Shown in pieces: positions 15,956-23,259 of a stretch of 35,379 nt of DNA (position 1 is the stretch's first letter; each line of letters begins with the position of its first letter). The DNA is taken from contig JAGPFE010000035.1 of assembly GCA_018056705.1 (NCBI GenBank), forward strand, positions 1 through 35,379, given 5' to 3'. A program made the translations under genes and the position numbers. The stretch is from Candidatus Hydrogenedentota bacterium (lineage in GTDB: Bacteria; Hydrogenedentota; Hydrogenedentia; Hydrogenedentales; CAITNO01). The notes under the pieces were generated by a model, which saw nothing but the letters and a program-made list of their open reading frames with translations, had not been told where the DNA came from and did not search any database.

Positions 15956-17956
15956 TTATAACAGGAAGGCTTCGCCCTCGTAATCCGCGGGGACATCCCG
16001 CCCGAAATGGCGCAGCAGCGCCACCCCGTAGTCCTGGATGTGCGGGGCCTGCTGATCGAGTTTCCGGTTACAGTAGAAAATGCCCGGCAGGTCCGTGGCG
16101 GCGGACGCGGCGTGTTCACCGCTCCACTTGTCCCGGTTAGGCTCGAAAAGGACCTGTCCTACCGCGCCGCGCGCGCAGTGCTTGCTGTTCTGGTAGCCCG
16201 CGGCGTAACCCAGCACGAGGTCCGGCGCGGCGTCCATGGCCTCGCCGTGGAAAACTTCCCGGGAGACGATATCCCGGAAGAGCGCCTCGCCGTCCGGTGT
16301 CCGCAGGGCGAGCAGCCGGTCTTTCAGTTCGGCCCGAACCCGGTCCGCGTCCGAGGGGGAAACGATGCCCTGGCTTTCCCGGCCCGCAAGGTTGAGGTAC
16401 ACCGAGCTCAGGCCCAGGGCGTACGCCCGGGTGCGGGACCAGTCGATCCCCTGCAGGAACCCTTCGGCGGCCTTGGCCGGGTCTGAAACGGCCAGCCAGC
16501 CCTGTTCGCGCAGCCAGGCGTTCACGTCGAACCCGGTCCGCCACGTGCCAAAACCGTGGTCCGACATCACGATCAGTGTGTCCCCGGGCCGCAGGCGTTC
16601 CATGACCCGCCCGACGATGCCGTCCATCCGCCGCAACGTGTCGTTCAGGGCTTCACGCCACGGGGTGGGCGCGTCTTCCTGGTAGAGCGGATGCCGGGGA
16701 TCAAGAAATCGCCAGAACATGTGGGCCACCCGGTCGGTATCGGTCCACACGCTGACCAGCACGTCCCAGTCGTCCCGGTCCAGTTCGTCCAGGGTCATCC
16801 GTTCCCGCCAGGCCATGGTTTGCCGCGAATCTTCCAGGAAGGCGTCTTCGGGCAGATCGTCCTGGCGCAGGGCATGGGTGTCCAGGTCCCAGCCAATGGT
16901 CTTGAACAGGCCGTACCGGGACGCCAGTTCCCGGCTGAAGTCCGGCGGCGCGGTCAGGTCGGTATACGGGGCGCCCGGATGAAACTGGACGCACGCGGCG
17001 TAGACCCGGACCGGCGCGCCCAGGGACATCGGAAAGAACCGGGTGATCCCCGACACGGTCATCCGGTCGGAATACCGGAAGGTTAACGGCAACCACTCCG
17101 ACCACTGTCCCTCGACGAGTTCGACCGTTCTGCCATCATGGGAGACGCGGCCCCGTCTCCCGCTCCGGTCCACGCGGAGGTCCAGCGGGGCGGGAACATA
17201 CACCGCGGGATCACTGAAGGGCTTGCGCAAGTCCCGGGGACCGGGCAGCGTGAACTCCCCGGTTCCAGAACCGTCCAGCGCCAGCCGGATCCTTCGCCCC
17301 CCGGACACCGCTTCCACGTCTTGCGCCAGGTTTTCGGCCAGCAGGAAATAGGTGCTGTTCGTGCCCCGCAGGTCCGGCACGCCCAGCCCGCTCATCATTT
17401 TGCCGTGCCTTAACGGGTCTGGCGGGTACACGTACGGCAGGTTGAACAGTTTTACCCGGAGTCCCTGGGCGTCGGCCACCGACCAGAAAGGGGTGCCCCG
17501 TCGGAAGTTTTCGCCCCGGGCGGGGGTCCGCGTGGACCCGTCCGGCGCGATCTCCGGCGGAATTAGCCGACCGGTACCCACGAGGGGAAGCGGCCCACCC
17601 GCGCCCGCGGGATCCCGCCGGATAAAATCGAAGATGTTGTGGCCCCCCGGGTTCTTGCAGGTGCCGAAGGAGGTCCAGGCCACCGGGGACTGGGGGGGGG
17701 CCGTGGTACGCGTGACGCCCGCCGTGCCCTGTTCCGCGAGCCTAGCCATGGCGGGCAGTGCCCCCTGTTCCAGCAGTTGCCGCGTCAGGGCGGGCTCCGC
17801 GCCGTCGAATCCGAGGATCACCACCCGGCCTGCCGCGTTTTCTCCGTGGCTCCGCCCGATGTGAAACAGGCTGGCGGTCGTAACGGCAGCCGCTCCACGC
17901 CGCAGGAATCCCCGTCGGGTGATGGCGGCCGAACCTGGTAATGTCGCGCGATCCAT
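15956..17956 (-). CDS. Tat-exported AlkP-superfamily phosphohydrolase
   Basis: The protein has 666 aa. CAGGAAA precedes the ATG at 17956. The N-terminus is a twin-arginine signal (ITRRGFLRRGAA, residues 12-24), which implies folding and metal loading before export. The mature protein fits the type I phosphodiesterase/AlkP superfamily: GFDGAEP (Asp51 as metal ligand), SPVAWTSFGTCKNPGGHNIF, where a Thr or Ser of WTSF is the likely nucleophile, SVWTDTDRVAHMFW (second metal-site Asp and His), and SDHGFGTWR. This layout matches the predicted phosphohydrolase/phosphomutase group rather than sulfatases, as there is no C-x-P-S-R motif. The substrate is unknown. It sits 47 bp after the sigma factor gene and 36 bp before the beta-helix gene. 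A hairpin without a T tract (17999-18016) spans the upstream stop codon. Confidence 0.85.
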   Translation of the reverse strand: MDRATLPGSAAITRRGFLRRGAAAVTTASLFHIGRSHGENAAGRVVILGFDGAEPALTRQLLEQGALPAMARLAEQGTAGVTRTTAPPQSPVAWTSFGTCKNPGGHNIFDFIRRDPAGAGGPLPLVGTGRLIPPEIAPDGSTRTPARGENFRRGTPFWSVADAQGLRVKLFNLPYVYPPDPLRHGKMMSGLGVPDLRGTNSTYFLLAENLAQDVEAVSGGRRIRLALDGSGTGEFTLPGPRDLRKPFSDPAVYVPAPLDLRVDRSGRRGRVSHDGRTVELVEGQWSEWLPLTFRYSDRMTVSGITRFFPMSLGAPVRVYAACVQFHPGAPYTDLTAPPDFSRELASRYGLFKTIGWDLDTHALRQDDLPEDAFLEDSRQTMAWRERMTLDELDRDDWDVLVSVWTDTDRVAHMFWRFLDPRHPLYQEDAPTPWREALNDTLRRMDGIVGRVMERLRPGDTLIVMSDHGFGTWRTGFDVNAWLREQGWLAVSDPAKAAEGFLQGIDWSRTRAYALGLSSVYLNLAGRESQGIVSPSDADRVRAELKDRLLALRTPDGEALFRDIVSREVFHGEAMDAAPDLVLGYAAGYQNSKHCARGAVGQVLFEPNRDKWSGEHAASAATDLPGIFYCNRKLDQQAPHIQDYGVALLRHFGRDVPADYEGEAFLL

Positions 17957-17998
17957 GGTTTTTCCTGAAACGTTCCCGCGCCGTCGGATGTTCCGCTT

Positions 17999-18016
17999 CC
18001 GGTTCAGTCAAACCGG
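17999..18016 (-). other. Hairpin overlapping the sigma factor stop codon
   Basis: CCGGTT (17999-18004) pairs with AACCGG (18011-18016) around a 6-nt loop, so the stop codon of the sigma gene lies in the stem-loop. No T tract follows. It may reduce read-through or stabilise the upstream mRNA. Confidence 0.35.
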
Positions 18017-18837
18017 AAATCGTCGGCCCGGTTACCGAATTCCGCCCGCAACAGGGCGATGGCGTCTTTTTCAATCTGCCGGATCCGTTCCCGGGTCAGG
18101 TTGAAGTACGCGCCGGTGTCTTCGAGCGTGTGGTTCTTGCCATCGATGAGACCAAAGCGATAGCGCAGGATTTCGGCGTCCCGCTCGCAGAGCTTGCCCA
18201 GCAGCACGTTGATCTGGTCCCTGAACTCCATGTACCTGAAGTCATTATTCGCGGAGGACGATTCGGGTTCCTGGATCGACCCGGGGTCACCCGAGAAGGC
18301 CATGTTGCCTTCGATCGGCCCGACGCTGTCGCTGAAAGCCTCCAGCCTGGTCATGTCCTCCACGGATAGGTTCATTTCCCGGGCGATTTCATCGGCCTGG
18401 GGTTCCCGGCCCAGTTCGGACCGTAACTTGTCTACCACCCGCCGGTACCGGCCCAGGTTCTCCGTGATGTAGACCGGCACGCGCACCGTCCGTCCCTGGT
18501 TCGACAGGGCCCGGGTCACCGCCTGGCGGATCCACCACGTGGCGTACGTGCTGAACTTGCATCCCCGTTCCGGGTTAAACCGGTCTACCGCCTTCATCAG
18601 GCCGATGTTGCCTTCCTCGATCAGGTCCGCGAGCGGCATCCCGTAGTGGAGGTACCGCTTGGCCACGCTGACCACCAGCCGCAGGTTCGCCCGAATCAGC
18701 TTTTCCCGCGCCTCGACTCCCCGCTTACCCGGTTTGCGTAACTGCCGCGCCAGCTGGTACTCGTCCTGTGGCGTGAGCAGTGGAATCCTGGAGATGTCCC
18801 GGAGATACGCGGTCAGGCCCATGTCACGGATGTTCAT
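18004..18837 (-). CDS. Sigma-70 family RNA polymerase sigma factor (group 1/2 type)
   Basis: The protein has 277 aa and directs RNA polymerase to promoters. GGGGAGAA lies 5 nt before the ATG at 18837. Region 1.2 is visible at [20 protein letters not shown] (residues 7-26). Region 2 follows with [33 protein letters not shown] and the -10 recognition block [18 protein letters not shown]. Region 3 has [15 protein letters not shown]. Region 4 ends with [17 protein letters not shown], which contacts the -35. Region 1.1 is absent and the protein is short, so it may be a secondary (RpoS- or SigB-like) factor rather than the main vegetative one. It starts 17 bp after the photolyase stop, its ribosome site overlapping that gap, so photolyase and sigma are likely one transcript. 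Light- or damage-linked control is inferred. Confidence 0.93.
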   Translation of the reverse strand: MNIRDMGLTAYLRDISRIPLLTPQDEYQLARQLRKPGKRGVEAREKLIRANLRLVVSVAKRYLHYGMPLADLIEEGNIGLMKAVDRFNPERGCKFSTYATWWIRQAVTRALSNQGRTVRVPVYITENLGRYRRVVDKLRSELGREPQADEIAREMNLSVEDMTRLEAFSDSVGPIEGNMAFSGDPGSIQEPESSSANNDFRYMEFRDQINVLLGKLCERDAEILRYRFGLIDGKNHTLEDTGAYFNLTRERIRQIEKDAIALLRAEFGNRADDFRFD

Positions 18838-18854
18838 GCGGTTCTCCCCTTTGT

Positions 18855-20351
18855 TTATCGGCGTTGACGGCTGGAAACTGAACGCGTCCGCCCGCTCCGG
18901 TCACCTTCTGGACCGGGTGGGTCCATGACGGGGGCGTTCTCTCCATCGCGGAGCGACGCGTACGCTTCCAGCGCCAGCGCCCGGCGTTCCTCGTGCGCCA
19001 CAATGGCCCGGTGATACCCCTCCGGCGGCGATTCCAGCAGCCAGGGCTCGTGGATCCGCTCCGTTGGCACATCGGCAAGGGCTGGAATCCAGCGTCGCGC
19101 GTAGGTTCCTTCCGGGTCAAACTTTTTTCCCTGCGTCACCGGGTTGAACACCCGGAAGTAGGGCGCGGCGTCCGGGCCGCATCCGGCGGTCCATTGCCAT
19201 CCCAGGGTGTTATTGGCCAGGTCCGCGTCCACCAGCGTGTCCCAGAACCATCGCGTCCCGGCCTGCCACGGGATCATGAGGTCCTTTACCAGGAAGGACG
19301 CCACGATCATCCGCGCCCGGTTGTGCATCCATCCCGTGTGCCATAGTTCCCGCATGGCCGCGTCCACAATGGGGTAACCGGTACGGCCCCGTTGCCACGC
19401 CCGAAGCCCATGCTCATCCTCCCGCCACGGAAACCGGCGAAATGCCTCCCGCAGGGGTTCCTCCGGCAGACGGGGGAAATGGTACAGCAGATAATGCGCG
19501 AACTCCCGCCAGTATAACTGGCGGATCCATCCCTCGACTTGGCGCGCCACCCCCGGTGTCGGGTCGGAGGCCAGCGCGGATCGGGCCGCCCGCAGCGCGG
19601 TCCGGGCACTGATCTCCCCGAAATGCAGGTGAGGCGACAGCCGCCCCGTCCCCGCCAGGTCCATGCGGTCTCTCCGGTCCAGGTAGGCGCCCGCGCCGGT
19701 CTCCAGGAACGCCTCGAGTTGCCGGCGCGCGGCGGCCTCTCCCGGGGTCCACGTCTCCCGCAACCCTCCCGCCCAGTCCGGACGCGGCAGCAGGTTCAGG
19801 TCGGAAGGGGACAGCGAAGGTAACCCGGCCGGGCACGCCAGGCGGGGTAAGGGCTCTTCCGCCGGATCCAGTTCCGTAACCCGTTCCGCCGCTTTCCAGA
19901 AGGGCGTGAAAACCTGGAATATCCCGCCGAGCGTGGTGCGTAACTCGTCCGGCCGGATCAGCAGGTCCGGAGACAGGGGCTGGACCCGGATGCCCATGTC
20001 GGCCAGGCGCGCCTGTACCCGCGCTTCCTGTTGCCGGGCCCACGGTTCGACCCGCCGGTAAAAAAACACGACTTCCGCGTTGGTTTCCCGGGCCAGCGTC
20101 GCGAGGGCCTCCGCGGCGGGACCACGGCGCAGTACCAGGCGCCCCCCGAGCCGGTGGAGGTCCTCCGAAAGTGCCGTCAGCGAGTGATGCAGCCACCACC
20201 GGCTCGCGCCCCCAGGTTCCCAGGGGGCCTCTTCCTCCGGCGACCACGCGTAAACGGGCAACGCTTCCAGCCCGGCCCGGGCCGCCGCGCCCAGGCCACC
20301 ATGGTCCCGAAGGCGCAGATCAAGTCGAAGCCATACCAGCGCGATGCCCAT
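18855..20351 (-). CDS. phrB: Deoxyribodipyrimidine photolyase, class I
   Basis: The protein has 498 aa. It repairs cyclobutane pyrimidine dimers with blue light, using FADH- and an antenna pigment. The N-terminal alpha/beta domain opens with ALVWLRLDLRLRDHGGL. The C-terminal helical FAD domain shows GRLSPHLHFGEIS, WREFAHYLLYHFP, TGYPIVDAAMRELWHTGWMH, NRARMIVASFLVKDL, WDTLVDADLANNTLGWQW and GPDAAPYFRVFNP; the last blocks are typical of microbial class I enzymes rather than DASH cryptochromes. The C-terminal 35 residues are a polar, probably disordered tail. The ATG at 20351 has only a weak purine stretch (GGGAT) upstream, and that stretch overlaps a perfect palindrome, which could modulate initiation. 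It leads a co-directional set with a sigma factor. Confidence 0.95.
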   Translation of the reverse strand: MGIALVWLRLDLRLRDHGGLGAAARAGLEALPVYAWSPEEEAPWEPGGASRWWLHHSLTALSEDLHRLGGRLVLRRGPAAEALATLARETNAEVVFFYRRVEPWARQQEARVQARLADMGIRVQPLSPDLLIRPDELRTTLGGIFQVFTPFWKAAERVTELDPAEEPLPRLACPAGLPSLSPSDLNLLPRPDWAGGLRETWTPGEAAARRQLEAFLETGAGAYLDRRDRMDLAGTGRLSPHLHFGEISARTALRAARSALASDPTPGVARQVEGWIRQLYWREFAHYLLYHFPRLPEEPLREAFRRFPWREDEHGLRAWQRGRTGYPIVDAAMRELWHTGWMHNRARMIVASFLVKDLMIPWQAGTRWFWDTLVDADLANNTLGWQWTAGCGPDAAPYFRVFNPVTQGKKFDPEGTYARRWIPALADVPTERIHEPWLLESPPEGYHRAIVAHEERRALALEAYASLRDGENAPVMDPPGPEGDRSGRTRSVSSRQRR

Positions 20352-20391
20352 GGATACTGTATCCCGAGTCCCTGTTGATCGTTACGGTAAC
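20352..20391 (-). promoter_or_regulatory. Two palindromes at the photolyase start
   Basis: GGATAC-T-GTATCC (20352-20364) is a perfect 6+1+6 palindrome directly against the photolyase start codon. GTTAC-G-GTAAC (20381-20391) is a second, 28 bp away centre to centre. They could be operators or an RNA hairpin covering the ribosome-binding region. No regulator gene in the window is an obvious partner. Confidence 0.5.
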
Positions 20392-20485
20392 AGATCGACC
20401 CTGAACGGTATTTCGTTTCAATCGTTCAGCCTGGAGCGAGCAGGAGAGACCCCACGCGTGATTGTCTTAAAACAGGAAGAATCAT

Positions 20486-20501
20486 CCCCCGGTCACGGGG
20501 G
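20486..20501 (-). other. Stable tetraloop hairpin in the photolyase leader
   Basis: CCCCCG (20486-20491) pairs perfectly with CGGGGG (20496-20501) around four bases. On the minus strand it is followed by ATGATTCTTCCTGTTTT, T-rich but not a clean tract. It may act as a weak attenuator or simply a structural element. Confidence 0.4.
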
Positions 20502-20623
20502 TTTCCCCGTCGTTATTCGCGCGTCGAATTCCCGGATATAGGATGCATGCCTTGCGCCATGAAATTGAAAGTCACGTTCCCCTGAATCGTGCTTGCTGGC
20601 CCTGACCTTTTCCCGTGAACAAC

Positions 20624-20629
20624 ATTATA
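20624..20629 (-). promoter_or_regulatory. -10 element upstream of the photolyase-sigma unit
   Basis: On the minus strand TATAAT at 20629-20624 is a perfect -10 hexamer in an AT-rich stretch with a poly-T run just upstream, but there is no consensus -35 at 16-18 bp. The leader to the photolyase start would be about 266 nt. Confidence 0.45.
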
Positions 20630-20671
20630 CACCAAAAAAAGAACGTTTATTCCCGATTTTTCGCGGAATGT

Positions 20672-20718
20672 AAAAAAAATTTTTACGCCGCCCGCCATGC
20701 TGATCCGACGGACGGCGT
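20672..20718 (-). terminator. Intrinsic terminator of the FKBP gene
   Basis: The 12-bp arms 20707-20718 and 20685-20696 (ACGCCGTCCGTC against GGCGGGCGGCGT on the minus strand) pair with two G-T wobbles around a 10-nt loop. On the minus strand five A and then eight T follow (ending at 20672). A smaller hairpin, CCGCG/CGCGG at 20733-20748, immediately after the stop codon and also followed by a T run (20719-20725), may be a first terminator in tandem. Confidence 0.85.
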
Positions 20719-20750
20719 AAAAAAACGGTAACCCGCGAAATCGCGCGGAT

Positions 20751-21590
20751 TTACTGGCCCATGGGCAGAACCACGGAATCCTGCCCACCACTCTCGGCGG
20801 CCGGCTCGACCTTCAGCAGTTCCACGTCGAACTTGAGCAGGCTGTTCGGCGGTATCGGCCCCATGTTTCGCGTGCCGTACCCGAGATCGGGCGGGATGAA
20901 TAACTGGTATTTCCCACCCTGTTTCATCAACTTCAGCCCTTCGTCGAAGCCGGGGATCATCTGGCCTACCTTGAAGGTGGCGGGCTCGTTCCGGGAATAG
21001 GAACTGTCGAATTCCTTGCCGTCAACCAGGGTGCCCCGGTAATGCACGGTGACCGTGTCGCCGTCCTTGGGCGCGGGCCCGGATCCCTCTTCCACCACCT
21101 TGTACTGCAGGCCACTCGCGGTGGTTTTCACGCCTTCCGCCTTGGCATTTTCCGCCAGGAAAGCTTCCGCCTTCTGCTGGTTGTCAGCGGCCTGGGCAGC
21201 CATTTCCTTCTGGCGTTTTTCCCGGATGGTGCCCTGCAGGCGCGTCATGACCTTCATGGCCTCTTCTTCGCTCACGGCGCCCTCGCGGCCTTCCACGGCA
21301 TCCTTGATGCCCCGGACCAGTTCATCGAGGTTGACGTCGATCCCGGCGTTCTTGACCGAACCGCCCATCTGGTATCCAACCACGTAACTGATCTTGGACA
21401 GGTCTTCCGGGGTGGGCTCACCGCCCGCCGCCGCGGCGTCCGGGGCGCTTGTGTCCGACGGGGCGGCCTGGGCCTGGTCCCCGTTGGCATTGGGGGCAGT
21501 GTCCTGGGCGATCGCCGGTCCTGCCGCGATGGTCAGCAGAAGGCAAAACAGGGCCGCCATCGACAGCCCGACTACGGCAAAGCGTTTCAT
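20751..21590 (-). CDS. Exported FKBP-type peptidyl-prolyl isomerase
   Basis: The protein has 279 aa. AGGAG lies 10 nt before the ATG at 21590. Residues 1-28 are a Sec signal ending in P-A-I-A, then an Ala/Asp/Pro-rich linker. Residues of about 60-150 form the helical FKBP-N dimerisation domain (LSKISYVVGYQMGGSVKNAG, then a charged Ala/Lys/Glu-rich helix). The FKBP domain is at about 155-262, with TASGLQYKVVEEGSG, VTVHYRGTLVDGKEFDSSY, PGFDEGLKLMKQGGK, LGYGTRN and IPPNSLLKFDVELLKV. This is the FkpA/Mip type, which acts as a periplasmic chaperone and prolyl isomerase. The gene stands alone with its own terminators. No lipobox is present. Confidence 0.93.
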   Translation of the reverse strand: MKRFAVVGLSMAALFCLLLTIAAGPAIAQDTAPNANGDQAQAAPSDTSAPDAAAAGGEPTPEDLSKISYVVGYQMGGSVKNAGIDVNLDELVRGIKDAVEGREGAVSEEEAMKVMTRLQGTIREKRQKEMAAQAADNQQKAEAFLAENAKAEGVKTTASGLQYKVVEEGSGPAPKDGDTVTVHYRGTLVDGKEFDSSYSRNEPATFKVGQMIPGFDEGLKLMKQGGKYQLFIPPDLGYGTRNMGPIPPNSLLKFDVELLKVEPAAESGGQDSVVLPMGQ

Positions 21591-21738
21591 GGTGCGCGTG
21601 CTCCTGAATAGTTAACGCTAACTTCCCTTGCGCCATAACCGGGTCGCCGACAGGCCGGGGAAGCCTCACCGTGAAACTTTACTCCTTTCTGCCCTCCGCA
21701 AGCAAATTTTACGCGATTGAAATGGCGCGACGGAGGGA

Positions 21739-21974
21739 AGATTTCTCGCTGCGCTCGAAATGACAAGGAGGGGAGATATTCCAAGGGTGGACGGTGTGCC
21801 AGGGGTGGATGATGTTCATGGGTAGACGGTTTGCGCGCGGGCGACCCTGCCCTGAAGCGTGTTCCCCTTGCCCTGTGATTGTCTCCCCCTGTGATTGTCT
21901 CCCCCTTGTGATTGTCTCCCCCTTGTCATTGTCCTCCCCCTTGTCATTTCGACGAACGAAGTGAGGAGAAATCT
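21739..21974. repeat. Inverted pair of dispersed elements around a short tandem array
   Basis: The left end (21739-21776, from AGATTTCTCGCTGCGCTCG through TGACAAGGAGGGGA) is an inverted, diverged copy of the right end (21932-21974). The right copy contains the 30-bp segment identical to 3398-3427. Between them are a short G-rich near-repeat (GGGTGGACGG, GGGTGGATGA, GGGTAGACGG; 21784-21830) and four or five tandem units of 16-18 bp (CCCTGTGATTGTCTCC type) at 21871-21940. The last unit grades into the right copy. The architecture resembles a MITE-like or REP/BIME composite. No transposase is present. Confidence 0.7.
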
Positions 21975-22060
21975 TTTCGTGCCCCCGCCCTCGCCCTGGA
22001 TATCCTTGCTCCCCCGTGACGCCCCTTGCTCGCGCGGGTCGCTTTTCAGGGGCCCCACAG

Positions 22061-22089
22061 TTGACTGCGTTTTTGGAACGGGGTATGCT
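22061..22089 (+). promoter_or_regulatory. Promoter of the DUF4432-galK pair
   Basis: TTGACT (22061-22066) and TATGCT (22084-22089) are 17 bp apart, about 50 bp before the ATG at 22140. Both hexamers are close to the sigma-70 consensus. Confidence 0.65.
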
Positions 22090-22139
22090 GATGGAGTGGG
22101 TTCGGCCCGGGGGACCGGGCAAACCGCGGAGGTTGCCAC

Positions 22140-23237
22140 ATGGAATTGTACGGAAAAAAGTGGAGCGTGGTGGAATTGCGTCGCCGCGTGGGTAGCATGG
22201 ACCAGGTGGCGGGCATCAAGCCCGTCCAGCTGGACGATGGCAATGAACGGCCCGCCCGGGCTTTCCTGCTGCATACCGCGGCCGGGCTGGAAGCGGTCAT
22301 CATCGCCGACCGCGGGCTCGACATTGCCGCGGCCCGGTACCGGGGCCGTCCCATGGGATGGCGTTCCGTGACCGGCGACGTGGCCCCGCAATACTTTGAG
22401 CCCGAGGGATTTCGCTGGTTGCGCGGTTATTTCGGCGGGCTGCTTACCACCTGTGGCCTGAGCAATGTCGGCCTGCCCGCGTCCGACAGCGCGTTGTCCG
22501 GCAAGGGGCTCCACGGGCGCGTCAGCAATACTCCCGCGCGCAACCTCTGCGTGCGCCAGGGCTGGGAAAACCGCGATTACGTGCTCCGGATCGAAGGCGA
22601 GATCCGTGAAGCCTCGGTGTTCGGCGAAAACCTGGTGCTGCGCCGACGGATCACCGCCTGGGCCGATCGCGCCGACCTGCTGGTCGAAGACACGCTGGTA
22701 AACGAAGGTTTCCGCGAAACGCCCTACATGCTGCTGTATCACTGTAACATTGGCTGGCCGGCCCTCGACGAGGGTTCCCGCCTGGTCGCGCCGAGCCGGA
22801 AGGTTGTGCCCCGGGACGCCGAGGCCGAAAAGGGTCTCGACGCCTGGCACGCCATGACCGGTCCCCGTCGGGGCTGGAACGAGCAGGTGTTTTTTCATGA
22901 CATGGCGCCCGATCGCGCCGGCTGGGTGACCACGGCCCTGCTCAACGCCGCGTGCTCCGGTGGACCGGGCGATCCTTTCGGCGTGGTCGTCCGCTACCGC
23001 GCGGACACGCTGCCGCGCTTCACCCAGTGGAAGATGACCGGCGAACAGGAATATGTCTGCGGGCTCGAGCCGTGCACCTGCGGGGTGGGCGGCATCGAGG
23101 CGGAACTGCGCGAAGGCACGGCGAAACGCCTCAGGCCCGGCGCGTCCCTGCGTTTCACGGTGGCGTTTAGCGCGGTGGACTCCGTCGAGGCCGCCCGGGC
23201 CCTCGAAACGCGGATCCGCGCCGTCCCGGGGCGTTGA
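22140..23237 (+). CDS. DUF4432 family aldose-1-epimerase-like protein
   Basis: The protein has 365 aa. GGAGG lies 7 nt before the ATG at 22140. It matches the DUF4432 family, a galactose-mutarotase-like beta-sandwich: SMDQVAGIKPVQLDDG, the IIADRGLDIAAARYRG block, YFEPEGFRWLRGYFGGLLTTCGLSNVG, LHGRVSNTPARN, LLYHCNIGWPALDEGSRL and the CGLEPCTCGVGG segment. Conserved Asp, Glu and His residues in these blocks are the likely active site. Members are predicted carbohydrate mutarotases or isomerases. It lies 22 bp upstream of galactokinase, so the pair probably forms an operon that processes one sugar. No signal peptide, hence cytoplasmic. The exact substrate is unknown. Confidence 0.88.
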   Translation: MELYGKKWSVVELRRRVGSMDQVAGIKPVQLDDGNERPARAFLLHTAAGLEAVIIADRGLDIAAARYRGRPMGWRSVTGDVAPQYFEPEGFRWLRGYFGGLLTTCGLSNVGLPASDSALSGKGLHGRVSNTPARNLCVRQGWENRDYVLRIEGEIREASVFGENLVLRRRITAWADRADLLVEDTLVNEGFRETPYMLLYHCNIGWPALDEGSRLVAPSRKVVPRDAEAEKGLDAWHAMTGPRRGWNEQVFFHDMAPDRAGWVTTALLNAACSGGPGDPFGVVVRYRADTLPRFTQWKMTGEQEYVCGLEPCTCGVGGIEAELREGTAKRLRPGASLRFTVAFSAVDSVEAARALETRIRAVPGR

Positions 23238-23259
23238 GGCGGGCGCGGAAGGGGGGACC

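Larger units (their letters stand above)
20352..20750 (-). other. Long leader/intergenic region upstream of photolyase
   Basis: From high to low coordinate this 399-bp gap holds the FKBP gene terminators, a TATAAT hexamer (20624-20629), about 265 nt of untranslated leader with a CCCCCG/CGGGGG tetraloop hairpin (20486-20501), and the palindromes next to the photolyase start. Small open frames here have no ribosome site or recognisable protein. The leader length leaves room for an undetected regulatory RNA. Confidence 0.55.
21591..22139. other. 549-bp divergent region, repeats and no gene
   Basis: This gap separates the FKBP gene from the DUF4432 gene. It contains the leader of the FKBP gene, a repeat composite (21739-21974), GC-rich sequence of no recognised kind (21975-22060), and the promoter of the DUF4432-galK pair. 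Long minus-strand frames through here translate the repeats (for example CHFERSEKS) and are not genes. Confidence 0.7.

Noticed and set aside
20513..20791. 92-codon minus-strand frame in the photolyase leader
   Set aside because: It spans the FKBP stop codon and its terminators and has no ribosome site or recognisable protein.
21871..21940. Possible CRISPR array
   Set aside because: The 16-18 bp units are contiguous, without spacers, and no cas genes are present.
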